Positions 17,052-25,063 of a stretch of 64,000 nt of DNA are shown here, in pieces. How positions within the stretch are numbered: position 1 is the stretch's first letter; each line of letters opens with the position of its first letter. Below the pieces are notes generated by a model. It was not told where the DNA came from. It saw only the letters and a list, made by a program, of their open reading frames with translations, and did not search any database. A program made the translations under genes and the position numbers. Source of the DNA: Pseudomonadota bacterium (GTDB lineage Bacteria; Desulfobacterota; Desulfobacteria; Desulfobacterales; JAHIVH01); contig JAHIVH010000123.1 in the NCBI GenBank assembly GCA_018816735.1, positions 1 to 64,000 on the forward strand, given 5' to 3'.

Positions 17052-19028
17052 CTAAGGATGTAGTCCGAATTTTTTGTAATGTTTTTCAAGCTCTACAAAT
17101 TGTTCACCTTTGATTTTCAGGATGTAGAGTTCTTTTTCCGCGTCACCATTTTTTTTGAATGATGTATCGCCGGTTATCCCTTTAAAATGGTTTACCTTCA
17201 GAAGCTCCTTCCTTACACCTTCTTTTGCATTTGCATAGGCGTAGTTGGCAATTTCAAAAAGAATACTTGCGGTATCATAAGAAATGGCTTCTATGAATCC
17301 GGGTGTCTCACCATAGGTTTCTTCAAACCGGTCAACAAAAAATCGAACATGGGGAAGGGTACTGTTCTGAAAAAAACCTTCGGGAATAATTGCTCCCTGG
17401 GCTTCTTTTTTTGCCATTTTAATGATGACGTCTGAATGCCAGAGATTGGTCCCCAGAAGATGGACATTGGTGATGTCATTGTACGACAGTTGGGGGACGA
17501 TAAGACCGGCTTTTGCAGATGCTTCCGGAATAAAAATGGCATCAAAGTCGACAATTGCTTCTGGTTCCTCCCCGGCCTTCATTCTGGCAATACCCTTAGT
17601 TTTCATAAAGTCTTCCGACATGGGATAGTACAATCCAATCAGTTTTTTAATGGGACCCGAAAAATCGGTGTGGGATATATTATAGGGTTCCACACCAACC
17701 ACTTTCCCGCCATACTGGATGACTTCATCCCAGAAAAGGTTCATAAACGTTTCACCATATTTTTCATCTGGATAAAGAATGGCAAAACGGTTTAAGTCAA
17801 GCTCGTTAAAGATATATTCGGCAAGTGCCTTGACTTGCATTTCCGGAGTAATGAAATTTCTGAAGACATAGTCTCCAATATCAACCAGGTCTGATTTCTG
17901 GGAAAGAACAATGATGGGAATCTTCAAGGCCTGTGCTTCTTCTGCGCCTGCCTGGGGTGTGGTAATGGGACCGATTATGGCAACGGCATTTTCTTCATTC
18001 AGTTCTCTTACCGCCTTTACCGTCAGTTCAGGGTCTGATCCTGTGTCCTTGATGATGAGTTTGATTTTCGATCGAACCCTTAAGTCCTCAAGGTTTGAAA
18101 GTGCGATTTCTATTCCTTTTAATGCTTTTTCTCCAAACGTTTTGTATGGCCCGGAAAGGGGAAGAAGGCATCCCACGATAAAATTCGCTGATCGGGATCG
18201 GGTGTTCATTTCTTCAATAATCTGCTGGGCTTCAGGCACATTTTCATGATTGGGAAACCCTGCGATAAATCCGGATAATATTTTTAATGCATCTTCTGCA
18301 TTCCCTTCATCTGCGTAGTTTCTTCCCAGCTGGAACATCAGGAAGCCTAACGTACGATTGTCTTCAACCCGGTGAAGGATGGATATGATATCCGAGGCAT
18401 CCAGAAGGGCAATGGCGCCTTTTATCCGAGAGGTTGCATTTTTGCCTTCCGGTGATTTCAGATCGATTTCTGTTTTGATATATGAAAACAGAGCCTCCAC
18501 AGGCAGGTTCATTGCCATATAGGCATCACCTTTGAGCATGTTCATCCTCAGTTGATATGAGGCTGGCAGTCCTTCCATCATCTTGTCCGCGCCATCAACG
18601 ACGTCCTGGTAGCTTCCCTCCTTGTAATACGTGAAGAGGTATTCCACACGAGCATCCGGAATAAAAAAATTTGCCGGATATTTTTTGATCAGCGTATCAA
18701 ATTGCCTTCTGGCTTCCTTATAATTTCCTTCATGGGATAAAATGGAGCCTATTTTCAATATACAGGCCGGGGCCATTTGGCCTTCAGGATAGTTTTCAAG
18801 ATAGGTTTGATAGATTTTCAGGGCTTTTTCATAGGATTGGGAATTAAATTGCTTTTCCGCTTTCTGAAAAATGTCATAGCCTGGATCATCCTTATGTCGG
18901 GCGCCTGGACTGGTAACCTGTTTTGACGTGCAGGAAAATAAAAGCGCAATGGAAAGGAGAATAATAATCAGGTTTATTGATTTCATAGGATTCGTATACA
19001 TATTCATTTTATTAGAAATTGATTCCAT
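17052..19028 (-). CDS. TPR plus periplasmic-binding-fold lipoprotein (LpoA-like)
   Basis: A 658-aa exported lipoprotein. The hydrophobic signal IILLSIALLFSC ends in a lipobox Cys near residue 33. An N-terminal half of TPR-like repeats (about 45-275, for example YEKALKIYQTYLENYP) follows. A type I periplasmic-binding domain (about 280-640) begins VGCLLPLSGPYKTFGEKAL. This TPR plus Leu/Ile/Val-binding-like layout matches LpoA, the outer-membrane activator of PBP1a, and LpoA-like proteins of Desulfobacterota. An amino-acid receptor role cannot be excluded, but no permease genes are nearby. The start is uncertain: Met9, Met15 (MKSINL) and Met1 all lack a good ribosome site, and Met15 gives the most normal signal peptide. 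Confidence 0.75.
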   Translation of the reverse strand: MESISNKMNMYTNPMKSINLIIILLSIALLFSCTSKQVTSPGARHKDDPGYDIFQKAEKQFNSQSYEKALKIYQTYLENYPEGQMAPACILKIGSILSHEGNYKEARRQFDTLIKKYPANFFIPDARVEYLFTYYKEGSYQDVVDGADKMMEGLPASYQLRMNMLKGDAYMAMNLPVEALFSYIKTEIDLKSPEGKNATSRIKGAIALLDASDIISILHRVEDNRTLGFLMFQLGRNYADEGNAEDALKILSGFIAGFPNHENVPEAQQIIEEMNTRSRSANFIVGCLLPLSGPYKTFGEKALKGIEIALSNLEDLRVRSKIKLIIKDTGSDPELTVKAVRELNEENAVAIIGPITTPQAGAEEAQALKIPIIVLSQKSDLVDIGDYVFRNFITPEMQVKALAEYIFNELDLNRFAILYPDEKYGETFMNLFWDEVIQYGGKVVGVEPYNISHTDFSGPIKKLIGLYYPMSEDFMKTKGIARMKAGEEPEAIVDFDAIFIPEASAKAGLIVPQLSYNDITNVHLLGTNLWHSDVIIKMAKKEAQGAIIPEGFFQNSTLPHVRFFVDRFEETYGETPGFIEAISYDTASILFEIANYAYANAKEGVRKELLKVNHFKGITGDTSFKKNGDAEKELYILKIKGEQFVELEKHYKKFGLHP

Positions 19029-19160
19029 GCTACATGTTTGACTGCTTGCCTGTCAAATATTTGTTTATAAATGTGGCAATCCTGTTGGCAGAGACACTTT
19101 TAAAGCCTTTTTTGAAAACGGCCAAAGGCATTGACAATGTGTGACAAAAATAAGCAATTA

Positions 19161-20093
19161 TCATGCCTCAATGAATTGATCCACAACATTTTCAATATGA
19201 CCAATCTCGGATGGTTGAAACCAGAGAATATCCGGATCATTTCTGAACCAGGTGAGCTGTCTTTTGGCATATCTTCGTGTATCCCTCTTGAAAAGAAACA
19301 GCATATCATCCCATGATATTTTCTGGTTTAAATATTCTGTAACATGCCTATATCCTATCGATTTCATTGGTTTTAGCTCTTTTGGATATCCCTTTTTGAT
19401 CAGGTTTTTGACTTCCTCAACAAGGCCGTCTTTGATCATCATGTCCACCCGCATGTTGATTCTTTCATAAAGCACTTTTCTGTCCATATTGAGGCCTATC
19501 TTTTTTGCATGGATCAGGCCCTCAGGAAAGCCGTGTGCCTGGTGAAACGATGAAATCGGCTTTCCGGTTTCCATGAAGACTTCAAGCGCACGGATGATTC
19601 TGAATGTATCATTGGGATGGATTTTTGATGCTGAATCCAGATCGCATGTTTTCAGTTTGTCATGAAGAAAAGGGGCACCATGGGTGTCTGCCTCTTTTTT
19701 GAGTCGGGAAAGCGTATCCGCATTGCATGGCCGATCCCTGAAAAGGCCGTGAAGCATTGCCTTGATGTAAAGTCCCGTCCCGCCCACAACAAAAGGGAAA
19801 ATCTGATTTTCATGAAGATTTTTTATGGTGTCATAAGCCATTTGTGAAAACTTTCCCGCGTCAAAGGGCTCATCCGGATTGACGATATCGATCAAGTGGT
19901 GTCTTACGGCCTGTTGTTCTTCCTCTGTGGGTTTGGCCGATCCAATGTCCATATATCGATAAATTTGCATGGAATCGGCATTGACGATCTCCCCATGAAA
20001 TTTTTGCGACAGCCGGATTGCCACAGATGTCTTCCCTATACCCGTAGGGCCGCAGATGATGATGGCCTTCAGTTTTTGCTGGATGTCATTCAT
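19161..20093 (-). CDS. miaA: tRNA dimethylallyltransferase
   Basis: Transfers a dimethylallyl group from DMAPP to N6 of A37 in tRNAs reading UNN codons. The 310-aa product shows the P-loop GPTGIGKTS, DSMQIYRYMDIGSAKPT (tRNA and substrate binding), VVGGTGLYIKAMLHG, and the C-terminal RRYAKRQLTWFRND. The length is typical and cytoplasmic location is expected. The ATG has AGGA about 12 bp upstream, which is rather distant. It lies between the LpoA-like gene and tetR on the same strand with 60-130 bp gaps, so it may have its own promoter. Confidence 0.95.
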   Translation of the reverse strand: MNDIQQKLKAIIICGPTGIGKTSVAIRLSQKFHGEIVNADSMQIYRYMDIGSAKPTEEEQQAVRHHLIDIVNPDEPFDAGKFSQMAYDTIKNLHENQIFPFVVGGTGLYIKAMLHGLFRDRPCNADTLSRLKKEADTHGAPFLHDKLKTCDLDSASKIHPNDTFRIIRALEVFMETGKPISSFHQAHGFPEGLIHAKKIGLNMDRKVLYERINMRVDMMIKDGLVEEVKNLIKKGYPKELKPMKSIGYRHVTEYLNQKISWDDMLFLFKRDTRRYAKRQLTWFRNDPDILWFQPSEIGHIENVVDQFIEA

Positions 20094-20156
20094 AGAGAGT
20101 CATCCTATCACTTTATTGTTTTTTGTACCAGAGCATCGTAATGAAAAGATACAAGA

Positions 20157-20780
20157 TCAGGTCAATTCTTTGGGGTCGTCTTTTGAAAAAAAACCGTAAA
20201 TCAGCTCGGACAATGTGTTCAATAACCGCTTTTCGTCAATTTCAGTGCCGATAAATTTGATTGTATGCGCAACATTTTCCACGGTGTTATGCAGAACAAT
20301 AGCTGCTGCAACCGGATCTTTAATCCGGAGCGCCGTGCTGTTTTGTTCAATAAGGAACCGGACCTGTTCTATCTCCCGGTTTCGTTCTCTTTCATATACC
20401 CGGTTGATATCCGGATCGGAATATCTCAAGGCGTGGGTCTGCCGGTGAAATTCCGGTTGAATGGTGTAGGCATCAAATGTATTTTTAATAATTGACTTGA
20501 TATCCTCGAGCGTGAGTTCGTTTGTTTTATAGGTACTCAGTTGCTTCCAGATCATCATGTAATGACGGTCCAGATAATCTTCCAGCATTTCAAGAAGAAG
20601 GGTCTTCTTGTTTTTAAAATAGGAATAGAAGCTGCCGGTTGAAACGCCTGCCCTTTTCGCGATTTCATTTGAATTGGTGCCATGAATGCCTTTCTGTGCA
20701 AAGAGCTGAAACGCAGCTTTGATAATCCTGTTCTTCGTGTGAATGCCGCGACCCTGCTTGGGAATTCGAACATTACCCAT
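20157..20780 (-). CDS. TetR/AcrR-family transcriptional regulator
   Basis: A 207-aa TetR-type repressor. The N-terminal helix-turn-helix (about 14-60) reads RIIKAAFQLFAQKGIHGTNSNEIAKRAGVSTGSFYSYFKNK when taken in pieces, typical of the family. The C-terminal ligand-binding domain is all-helical, and its effector cannot be predicted. AGGAG stands just before the ATG. It is divergent from the dehydrogenase/SCP2/ThDP operon, and a perfect GGATTG-T-CAATCC palindrome covers its own -35 box, so it probably represses itself and the operon. Confidence 0.9.
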   Translation of the reverse strand: MGNVRIPKQGRGIHTKNRIIKAAFQLFAQKGIHGTNSNEIAKRAGVSTGSFYSYFKNKKTLLLEMLEDYLDRHYMMIWKQLSTYKTNELTLEDIKSIIKNTFDAYTIQPEFHRQTHALRYSDPDINRVYERERNREIEQVRFLIEQNSTALRIKDPVAAAIVLHNTVENVAHTIKFIGTEIDEKRLLNTLSELIYGFFSKDDPKELT

Positions 20781-20818
20781 TTTTTCTCCTTTTCATGCAC
20801 ATTGTCTCTGGGATCATG

Positions 20819-20954
20819 AGATTAATAAGTAAAATGGGGATTGTCAATCCAAATAGAAAAAATTATATGATTAAAATATCATATAAAATATATTAATATA
20901 TTGTAATTATTATAAATAAAATATATTGACAATATGAATTTTTATTATTATAAA
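20819..20954. promoter_or_regulatory. Divergent tetR/dehydrogenase promoters and candidate TetR operators
   Basis: Minus strand: TTGACA (20842-20847) and TAATCT (20819-20824), 17 bp apart, for tetR. Plus strand: TTGACA (20926-20931) and TATAAA (20949-20954), 17 bp apart, about 80 bp ahead of the dehydrogenase. A perfect 13-bp palindrome GGATTG-T-CAATCC (20838-20850) overlaps the tetR -35. A second palindrome with 8-bp arms TATATGAT/ATCATATA spans 20864-20885 between the promoters. The second may reflect AT-richness rather than a real site. Confidence 0.6.
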
Positions 20955-21039
20955 AACGTATCCTTTATCATTCGGGCTTAATATTCTATTTCCTGCAAAA
21001 AAAGATATGATACTCATGTTGGCATATCGCGGAGGCAAT

Positions 21040-22257
21040 ATGAAAGCACTTCAGTTTAATGTCAGTATTCCGAAATTCATTCTGGCAAAGAGCCTTGAAC
21101 CGGTTCTGGGCAAACGGGTTTATTACAATGGCCCTTTTCAAACCGTTCAAATGGTGGATATCGATGAACCGGCCCTTCCTTCCCCGGACTGGGTAAAAAT
21201 AAAAACAATTTTTTGCGGGTTCTGCGGCAGTGATCTGAATCTGATCATGCTTCATGACTCCCCATCGGCGTCGCCGTTTACATCCATGCCCTGTGTGATG
21301 GGGCACGAAATCGTAGGAGAAATCGTCTCTGCCGGATCACAGGTCAACCATTTTTCACCAGGAGACCGGGTGGTGGTAAACCCCATTTTAGGGTGCGAAA
21401 CACGGGGAATAGATCCGGTTTGCCCAAGCTGCCAGAACGGAAGAGAAGGCGGGTGTGAAAATTTTGCGGAAGGTTGTCTGCCGCCCGGCATGTTCATCGG
21501 CATCAATAGCCGGGTCCCGGGTGGGTTTGCCCCTTTTTTTGCGGCCCATCAAAGCCAATTATACAAAATCCCGGAGAACCTTGGCATGGAAGCTGCCGTA
21601 TTGGTAGAACCACTTGCAGTTGCCCTGCAAACCGTATTTGACAATATGCCGTCTTTGAATGACAAGGTCCTCGTTGTCGGTGGTGGCGTTATCGGAAATC
21701 TGATCATTCAGTCGATAAAAGCACTGGCCCCTTCCACCCATGTATCGCTGGTGGAACCGTCTCCATTTGCAGCAGATCTTGCAAGGAAAGTGGGCGCCGA
21801 TGAAATTGTTCATCCAAAGAAAGTGTTTGACGAAACGCGCCGGATCACACATGCAAAGATGTACGATCCCTTAATGGGCATGGCGTTTCCGGTGGGCGGC
21901 TTTGACAAGGTTTATGATACCGTGGGGAATGCGGCTACACTCAATCAGAGTCTGAGGGTTCTAAGGGCCATGGGGACGCTCAGTATCGTGGGGATCGGGA
22001 ATCCTGTGAAGCTCGACCTGACACCCCTCTGGCTGAAACTTCAGACGGTAAAGGGCGTTTTTGCCTATGGCAAGGTAACCTATGAAGGAAAGGATCGGCA
22101 CGTTTTTGATATTGCCATGGAATTTTTAGCTAAAAATAAGATATGTGCCGATATGCTGGTGACACATCAATTCAGGATCGAAGATTATCGGGAAATGATC
22201 GAAGTCAATTTGAACAAAGGGAAGCACAAGGCGGTTAAAACCGTGATGTCTTTTTGA
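21040..22257 (+). CDS. Zinc-dependent medium-chain alcohol dehydrogenase
   Basis: A 405-aa MDR-superfamily oxidoreductase, cytoplasmic. The catalytic zinc ligands are in FCGFCGSD and GHE. A lobe containing CETRG-VCPSCQ-GGCENF supplies the four structural-zinc cysteines. The nucleotide-binding motif VLVVGGGVIGNLIIQ is present. The substrate is unknown; a linear or branched alcohol/aldehyde is likely, and sorbitol- or threonine-type substrates cannot be excluded. The ATG at 21040 has GGAGG 4 bp upstream and is preferred over an upstream in-frame ATG at 21007. It is the first gene of an operon with an SCP2-like protein and a ThDP enzyme, probably controlled by the divergent TetR protein. Confidence 0.88.
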   Translation: MKALQFNVSIPKFILAKSLEPVLGKRVYYNGPFQTVQMVDIDEPALPSPDWVKIKTIFCGFCGSDLNLIMLHDSPSASPFTSMPCVMGHEIVGEIVSAGSQVNHFSPGDRVVVNPILGCETRGIDPVCPSCQNGREGGCENFAEGCLPPGMFIGINSRVPGGFAPFFAAHQSQLYKIPENLGMEAAVLVEPLAVALQTVFDNMPSLNDKVLVVGGGVIGNLIIQSIKALAPSTHVSLVEPSPFAADLARKVGADEIVHPKKVFDETRRITHAKMYDPLMGMAFPVGGFDKVYDTVGNAATLNQSLRVLRAMGTLSIVGIGNPVKLDLTPLWLKLQTVKGVFAYGKVTYEGKDRHVFDIAMEFLAKNKICADMLVTHQFRIEDYREMIEVNLNKGKHKAVKTVMSF

Positions 22258-22269
22258 AAGGAGATGCCT

Positions 22270-22626
22270 ATGAGATTTTCAATACTTCTTTATCTGTTGA
22301 ATGTTGTTTTAAAAATTGCCTCAATTGTGAATCGGCCGTTTAAAAAATACATCAGTAAAGCCAGTACCAAGGTTTTAATAAAAACAGCTGATGGTGACAG
22401 GGCAAGGCTTTTTGTGTTTGACAAGGGGACGGTTTCTTCCATTCCCGGCAATCAGAAAGACTTTGATGTGGCCCTGGTATGGAAAGATGCGAAAACCGGA
22501 TTTTCCGTGATGACCAATACGAAGAAGGACGCGGTATTCAATGCGGCAGCAGAAGGAAAACTCACGTTAGAAGGGATGAGTGTCTATGCATTGTGGTTTG
22601 AGCAGGGCCTGAAGCTTATTGTATGA
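22270..22626 (+). CDS. Small SCP2-like putative lipid-binding protein
   Basis: A 118-aa protein starting at the second in-frame ATG, which has AAAGGAG 6 bp upstream; the ATG at 22264 directly abuts that site. The N-terminus is a hydrophobic helix (FSILLYLLNVVLKIASIV). The rest resembles a minimal SCP-2 sterol-carrier fold, with VLIKTADGDRARLFVF strands and a C-terminal AEGKLTLEGMSVYALWF segment. The similarity is weak and is seen only by pattern. It lies 12 bp behind the dehydrogenase and 74 bp ahead of the ThDP enzyme, so it may hold an acyl or lipid substrate for them. Confidence 0.5.
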   Translation: MRFSILLYLLNVVLKIASIVNRPFKKYISKASTKVLIKTADGDRARLFVFDKGTVSSIPGNQKDFDVALVWKDAKTGFSVMTNTKKDAVFNAAAEGKLTLEGMSVYALWFEQGLKLIV

Positions 22627-22700
22627 AATGATCGGGACCGAATAACATCCGGTTGCTTTTTGTGAACCGATTCGGAAATTTAAAACCAAAGGAGGATTCC

Positions 22701-24368
22701 ATGGGAAAAATATATGGCGGTCATCTGGTTGCCAGGTATATGAAAGAAGTTGAAAAGGTCAGCACGGTGTTTACCCTTTCAGGGGGGCATATTGAGAATA
22801 TCCTGGATGGGCTTAGTGAATACAACATACGGGCCATTGATGTCCGTCACGAACAGGCTGCAGCCATGATGGCCCATGCCTGGTCCATATATAAAAAAGA
22901 GCCTGGCGTGTGCCTGGTCACGGCTGGGCCGGGATTTACGAATGCCCTCACAGGCATTGCCAATGCCTATCTGGATAATGCACCTGTTGTTGTCCTTTGT
23001 GGCAGACATCCTTTACGGGATGATCTGACCGGCGCACTTCAGGAGATCAATCAGATGGATATGGTAAAACCCGTGACCAAATGGTGCGCCAGTTGCCATG
23101 ATATCAAGCGGATTCCCGAATATCTGTCCATTGCTTTCAGACAGGCCAATCTGGGAAGGCCGGGCCCTGTGTTTCTCGAACTGCCACCGGATATCCTTTC
23201 TGTAGCGATCGATGAGAAATCGGTTCGTCTGCCGCAAAAGAAGGTTCACATGTCCTATACGCTTCCGGCCGACTCGGCGCTTGAAGATGCGGCAGCGCTT
23301 ATCAACAAGGCAAAAAAACCGATATTTTTGGGTGGCAGCGGCATTGGCATGAGTAACTGTCAAACCGTTTTAAAAGCGTTTATTGAAAAAACAGGCATCC
23401 CTGTAGCTTTATTGAATAATGGCAGGGGGGGATTGCCTGACAATCATCCGCTGTCCATCAATCCCACCGGTTATACAGGCATTATGGCCGGATTACCTCA
23501 GGCAGATGTCATTGTTGCTGCAGGAATCCGGTTTAACTGGGTGCTTCAGGCAGGCCAGATGTTTCCTGATGCAATGGTCGTCCGTATCGATATCGATCCG
23601 TGTGAAATCGATCGTAACCGGCCTTCGGAAGTCGGCCTTGAAGGAGACTGCGGCATGGTTCTGGAAAAGTTGCTGCCGCTTCTTGAGAAAAGAAACCATG
23701 ATGCGTGGCTGAATAAAGTCATGAAGGCCAGTGAAGCCTTTATGGCAACAGAACTTGAGTTGCGGAATACGGCCCGGGATCCGATTCATCCGGTAAGGCT
23801 GGTATCCCAAATTATGGACGTGTTTGGTCCGGATGCCTTATATGTGGCAGACGGCGGCGATACCAGTTATTTCGGTCTGGCCGGATTTCAGTCTGTTCAT
23901 CCCGGAGGTGTGCTGGTTCCGGCTGGCGCCCTTTTGGGATGCCTGGGCACGGGTATTCCTTTTGCAATTGCCGGAAAACTGGCCCATCCGGACAAGCCCG
24001 TCATCGTGTTAAACGGTGATGGGTCTTTTGGATTTAACAGCATGGAATTCGACACGGCAATAAGGCACAACATCCCTATTGTGTGTGTGGTCAACAATGA
24101 TTGTGCCTGGGGGATGATCAAGCATTCACAGGAAATGAGTATTGGCAAGGATCGAACCACCTGCTCGGAGCTGGGCATGCGGCATTACGAGAAGATGGTG
24201 GAAGGCTTGGGCGGGTACGGAGAGCTGGTCACAAAAGATGAAGATATTATCCCTGCCATAAGAAGAGCCGTCGAATCCGGCAAACCGTCTTGCATCAACG
24301 TGGTGACAGATCCGACGGTCACCAGTCCGGCAACCGTTCAATTTTATCAGGTGTTAGCCGATTTTTAA
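22701..24368 (+). CDS. ThDP-dependent enzyme of the acetolactate synthase/2-hydroxyacyl-CoA lyase family
   Basis: A 555-aa protein with the three domains of the family. The N-terminal PYR domain carries the activating Glu in VRHEQAA and TAGPGFTNALTGIANA. The central domain has KKPIFLGGSGIG. The C-terminal PP domain carries the GDGSFGFN-x20-VVNND ThDP/Mg motif. It is normal length for acetolactate synthases, 2-hydroxyacyl-CoA lyases and benzaldehyde lyases, which are not separable by eye. No regulatory subunit gene is adjacent, which argues against biosynthetic acetolactate synthase. The ATG at 22701 is supported by GGAGG at 22691. The adjacent dehydrogenase could process the aldehyde or ketone it releases; that link is inference. 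Confidence 0.85.
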   Translation: MGKIYGGHLVARYMKEVEKVSTVFTLSGGHIENILDGLSEYNIRAIDVRHEQAAAMMAHAWSIYKKEPGVCLVTAGPGFTNALTGIANAYLDNAPVVVLCGRHPLRDDLTGALQEINQMDMVKPVTKWCASCHDIKRIPEYLSIAFRQANLGRPGPVFLELPPDILSVAIDEKSVRLPQKKVHMSYTLPADSALEDAAALINKAKKPIFLGGSGIGMSNCQTVLKAFIEKTGIPVALLNNGRGGLPDNHPLSINPTGYTGIMAGLPQADVIVAAGIRFNWVLQAGQMFPDAMVVRIDIDPCEIDRNRPSEVGLEGDCGMVLEKLLPLLEKRNHDAWLNKVMKASEAFMATELELRNTARDPIHPVRLVSQIMDVFGPDALYVADGGDTSYFGLAGFQSVHPGGVLVPAGALLGCLGTGIPFAIAGKLAHPDKPVIVLNGDGSFGFNSMEFDTAIRHNIPIVCVVNNDCAWGMIKHSQEMSIGKDRTTCSELGMRHYEKMVEGLGGYGELVTKDEDIIPAIRRAVESGKPSCINVVTDPTVTSPATVQFYQVLADF

Positions 24369-24422
24369 AAAGGGTATTCGCGAAAGAAAGCGCCTTTTGC
24401 CGGCGTTCATATTGAAAAAATT

Positions 24423-24457
24423 AAAAAATGCCGGAAATGGGTTTCCGGCATTTTTTT
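24423..24457 (+). terminator. Intrinsic terminator of the dehydrogenase-ThDP operon
   Basis: A 15-bp perfect stem (ATGCCGGAAA against TTTCCGGCAT, extended by A/T pairs) with a TGGG loop and a terminal T run, 55 bp behind the ThDP gene stop. Confidence 0.92.
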
Positions 24458-24505
24458 GTTTGGGCCGCTGTAATCAGTTATCCTGACCATGACTGATTTT
24501 TTCTA

Positions 24506-24556
24506 TTGACAGATTTCTGCCACATTGTGGTATAAGGTTATACCACGCTGTGGTAT
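24506..24556 (+). promoter_or_regulatory. Promoter with nested palindromic operator of the Met/Cys operon
   Basis: TTGACA at 24506-24511 is followed by GTATAA after 18 bp (or GGTATA after 17). A palindrome with arms GTGGTATAA and TTATACCAC separated by GG (24527-24546) covers the -10. It is flanked and overlapped by two smaller palindromes, CCACATTGTGG (24520-24530) and CCACGCTGTGG (24543-24553), whose starts are 23 bp apart, and by a further GTGGTAT (24550-24556). Binding here would block RNA polymerase. The HTH protein encoded 100 bp downstream is the natural candidate ligand. Confidence 0.78.
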
Positions 24557-24658
24557 GCTTTTTTGAAATGATCCCATTTTTTCATCACATTCAGGGACGC
24601 TGTTTTCAGGGAAAGCCATACAGAGCCATATGCAAGCGTATTTAAAAGGAGACAAGTC

Positions 24659-25039
24659 GTGGACAGTGATGAATTTGTGGGTTTCAGGAAAAAACTGAAT
24701 AAAACCCAGTCTCAAATGGCCCAGCTTCTGGGGGTTTCCGTGAAAGCGATACATAGCTATGAACAGGGGTGGCGGTCAGTACCGGCTCATGTGGAAAAAC
24801 AGATGCTGTTTCTTGTGGCAAGAGTGATGCAGAATGGAAACAGCAACAAACCCTGTTGGGAAATAAAGAACTGTCCGGATGAAAGAAAAAAAACATGTCC
24901 TGTTTTTGAGTTTGACGCAGGAAAGCTGTGCTGGATGATCAGCGGAACGCTTTGTGAAGGTCATGCCCGAAAATCGTGGCAGGAGAAAATGAAGATTTGC
25001 AGACAGTGTAAGGCGCTTATTCCGGTTTTAAAAAAATAA
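24659..25039 (+). CDS. HTH (Xre-like) regulator with two-CW cysteine domain
   Basis: A 126-aa protein starting at GTG, with AAGGAGA upstream. Residues 1-55 form a helix-turn-helix of the Cro/Xre kind (NKTQSQMAQLLGVSVKAI). Residues 62-120 form a two-CW domain: CWEIKNC, CPVF, KLCWMISGTLCEG and ICRQC, with eight cysteines that could bind zinc or an Fe-S cluster. The two-CW family occurs mainly in anaerobic bacteria and its function is not established. It is the first gene of the methionine/cysteine operon (24 bp before metY) behind a strong palindromic operator. An autoregulatory repressor sensing sulfur, metal or redox state is therefore the simplest inference. Confidence 0.8.
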   Translation: MDSDEFVGFRKKLNKTQSQMAQLLGVSVKAIHSYEQGWRSVPAHVEKQMLFLVARVMQNGNSNKPCWEIKNCPDERKKTCPVFEFDAGKLCWMISGTLCEGHARKSWQEKMKICRQCKALIPVLKK

Positions 25040-25063
25040 GGACCCTTTTTCAGGAAGGAGTTT

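Noticed and set aside
24369-24658. SAM or other riboswitch ahead of the methionine operon
   Set aside because: The leader is short and dominated by a DNA palindrome at the promoter; no conserved riboswitch core or terminator hairpin was seen before the first gene.
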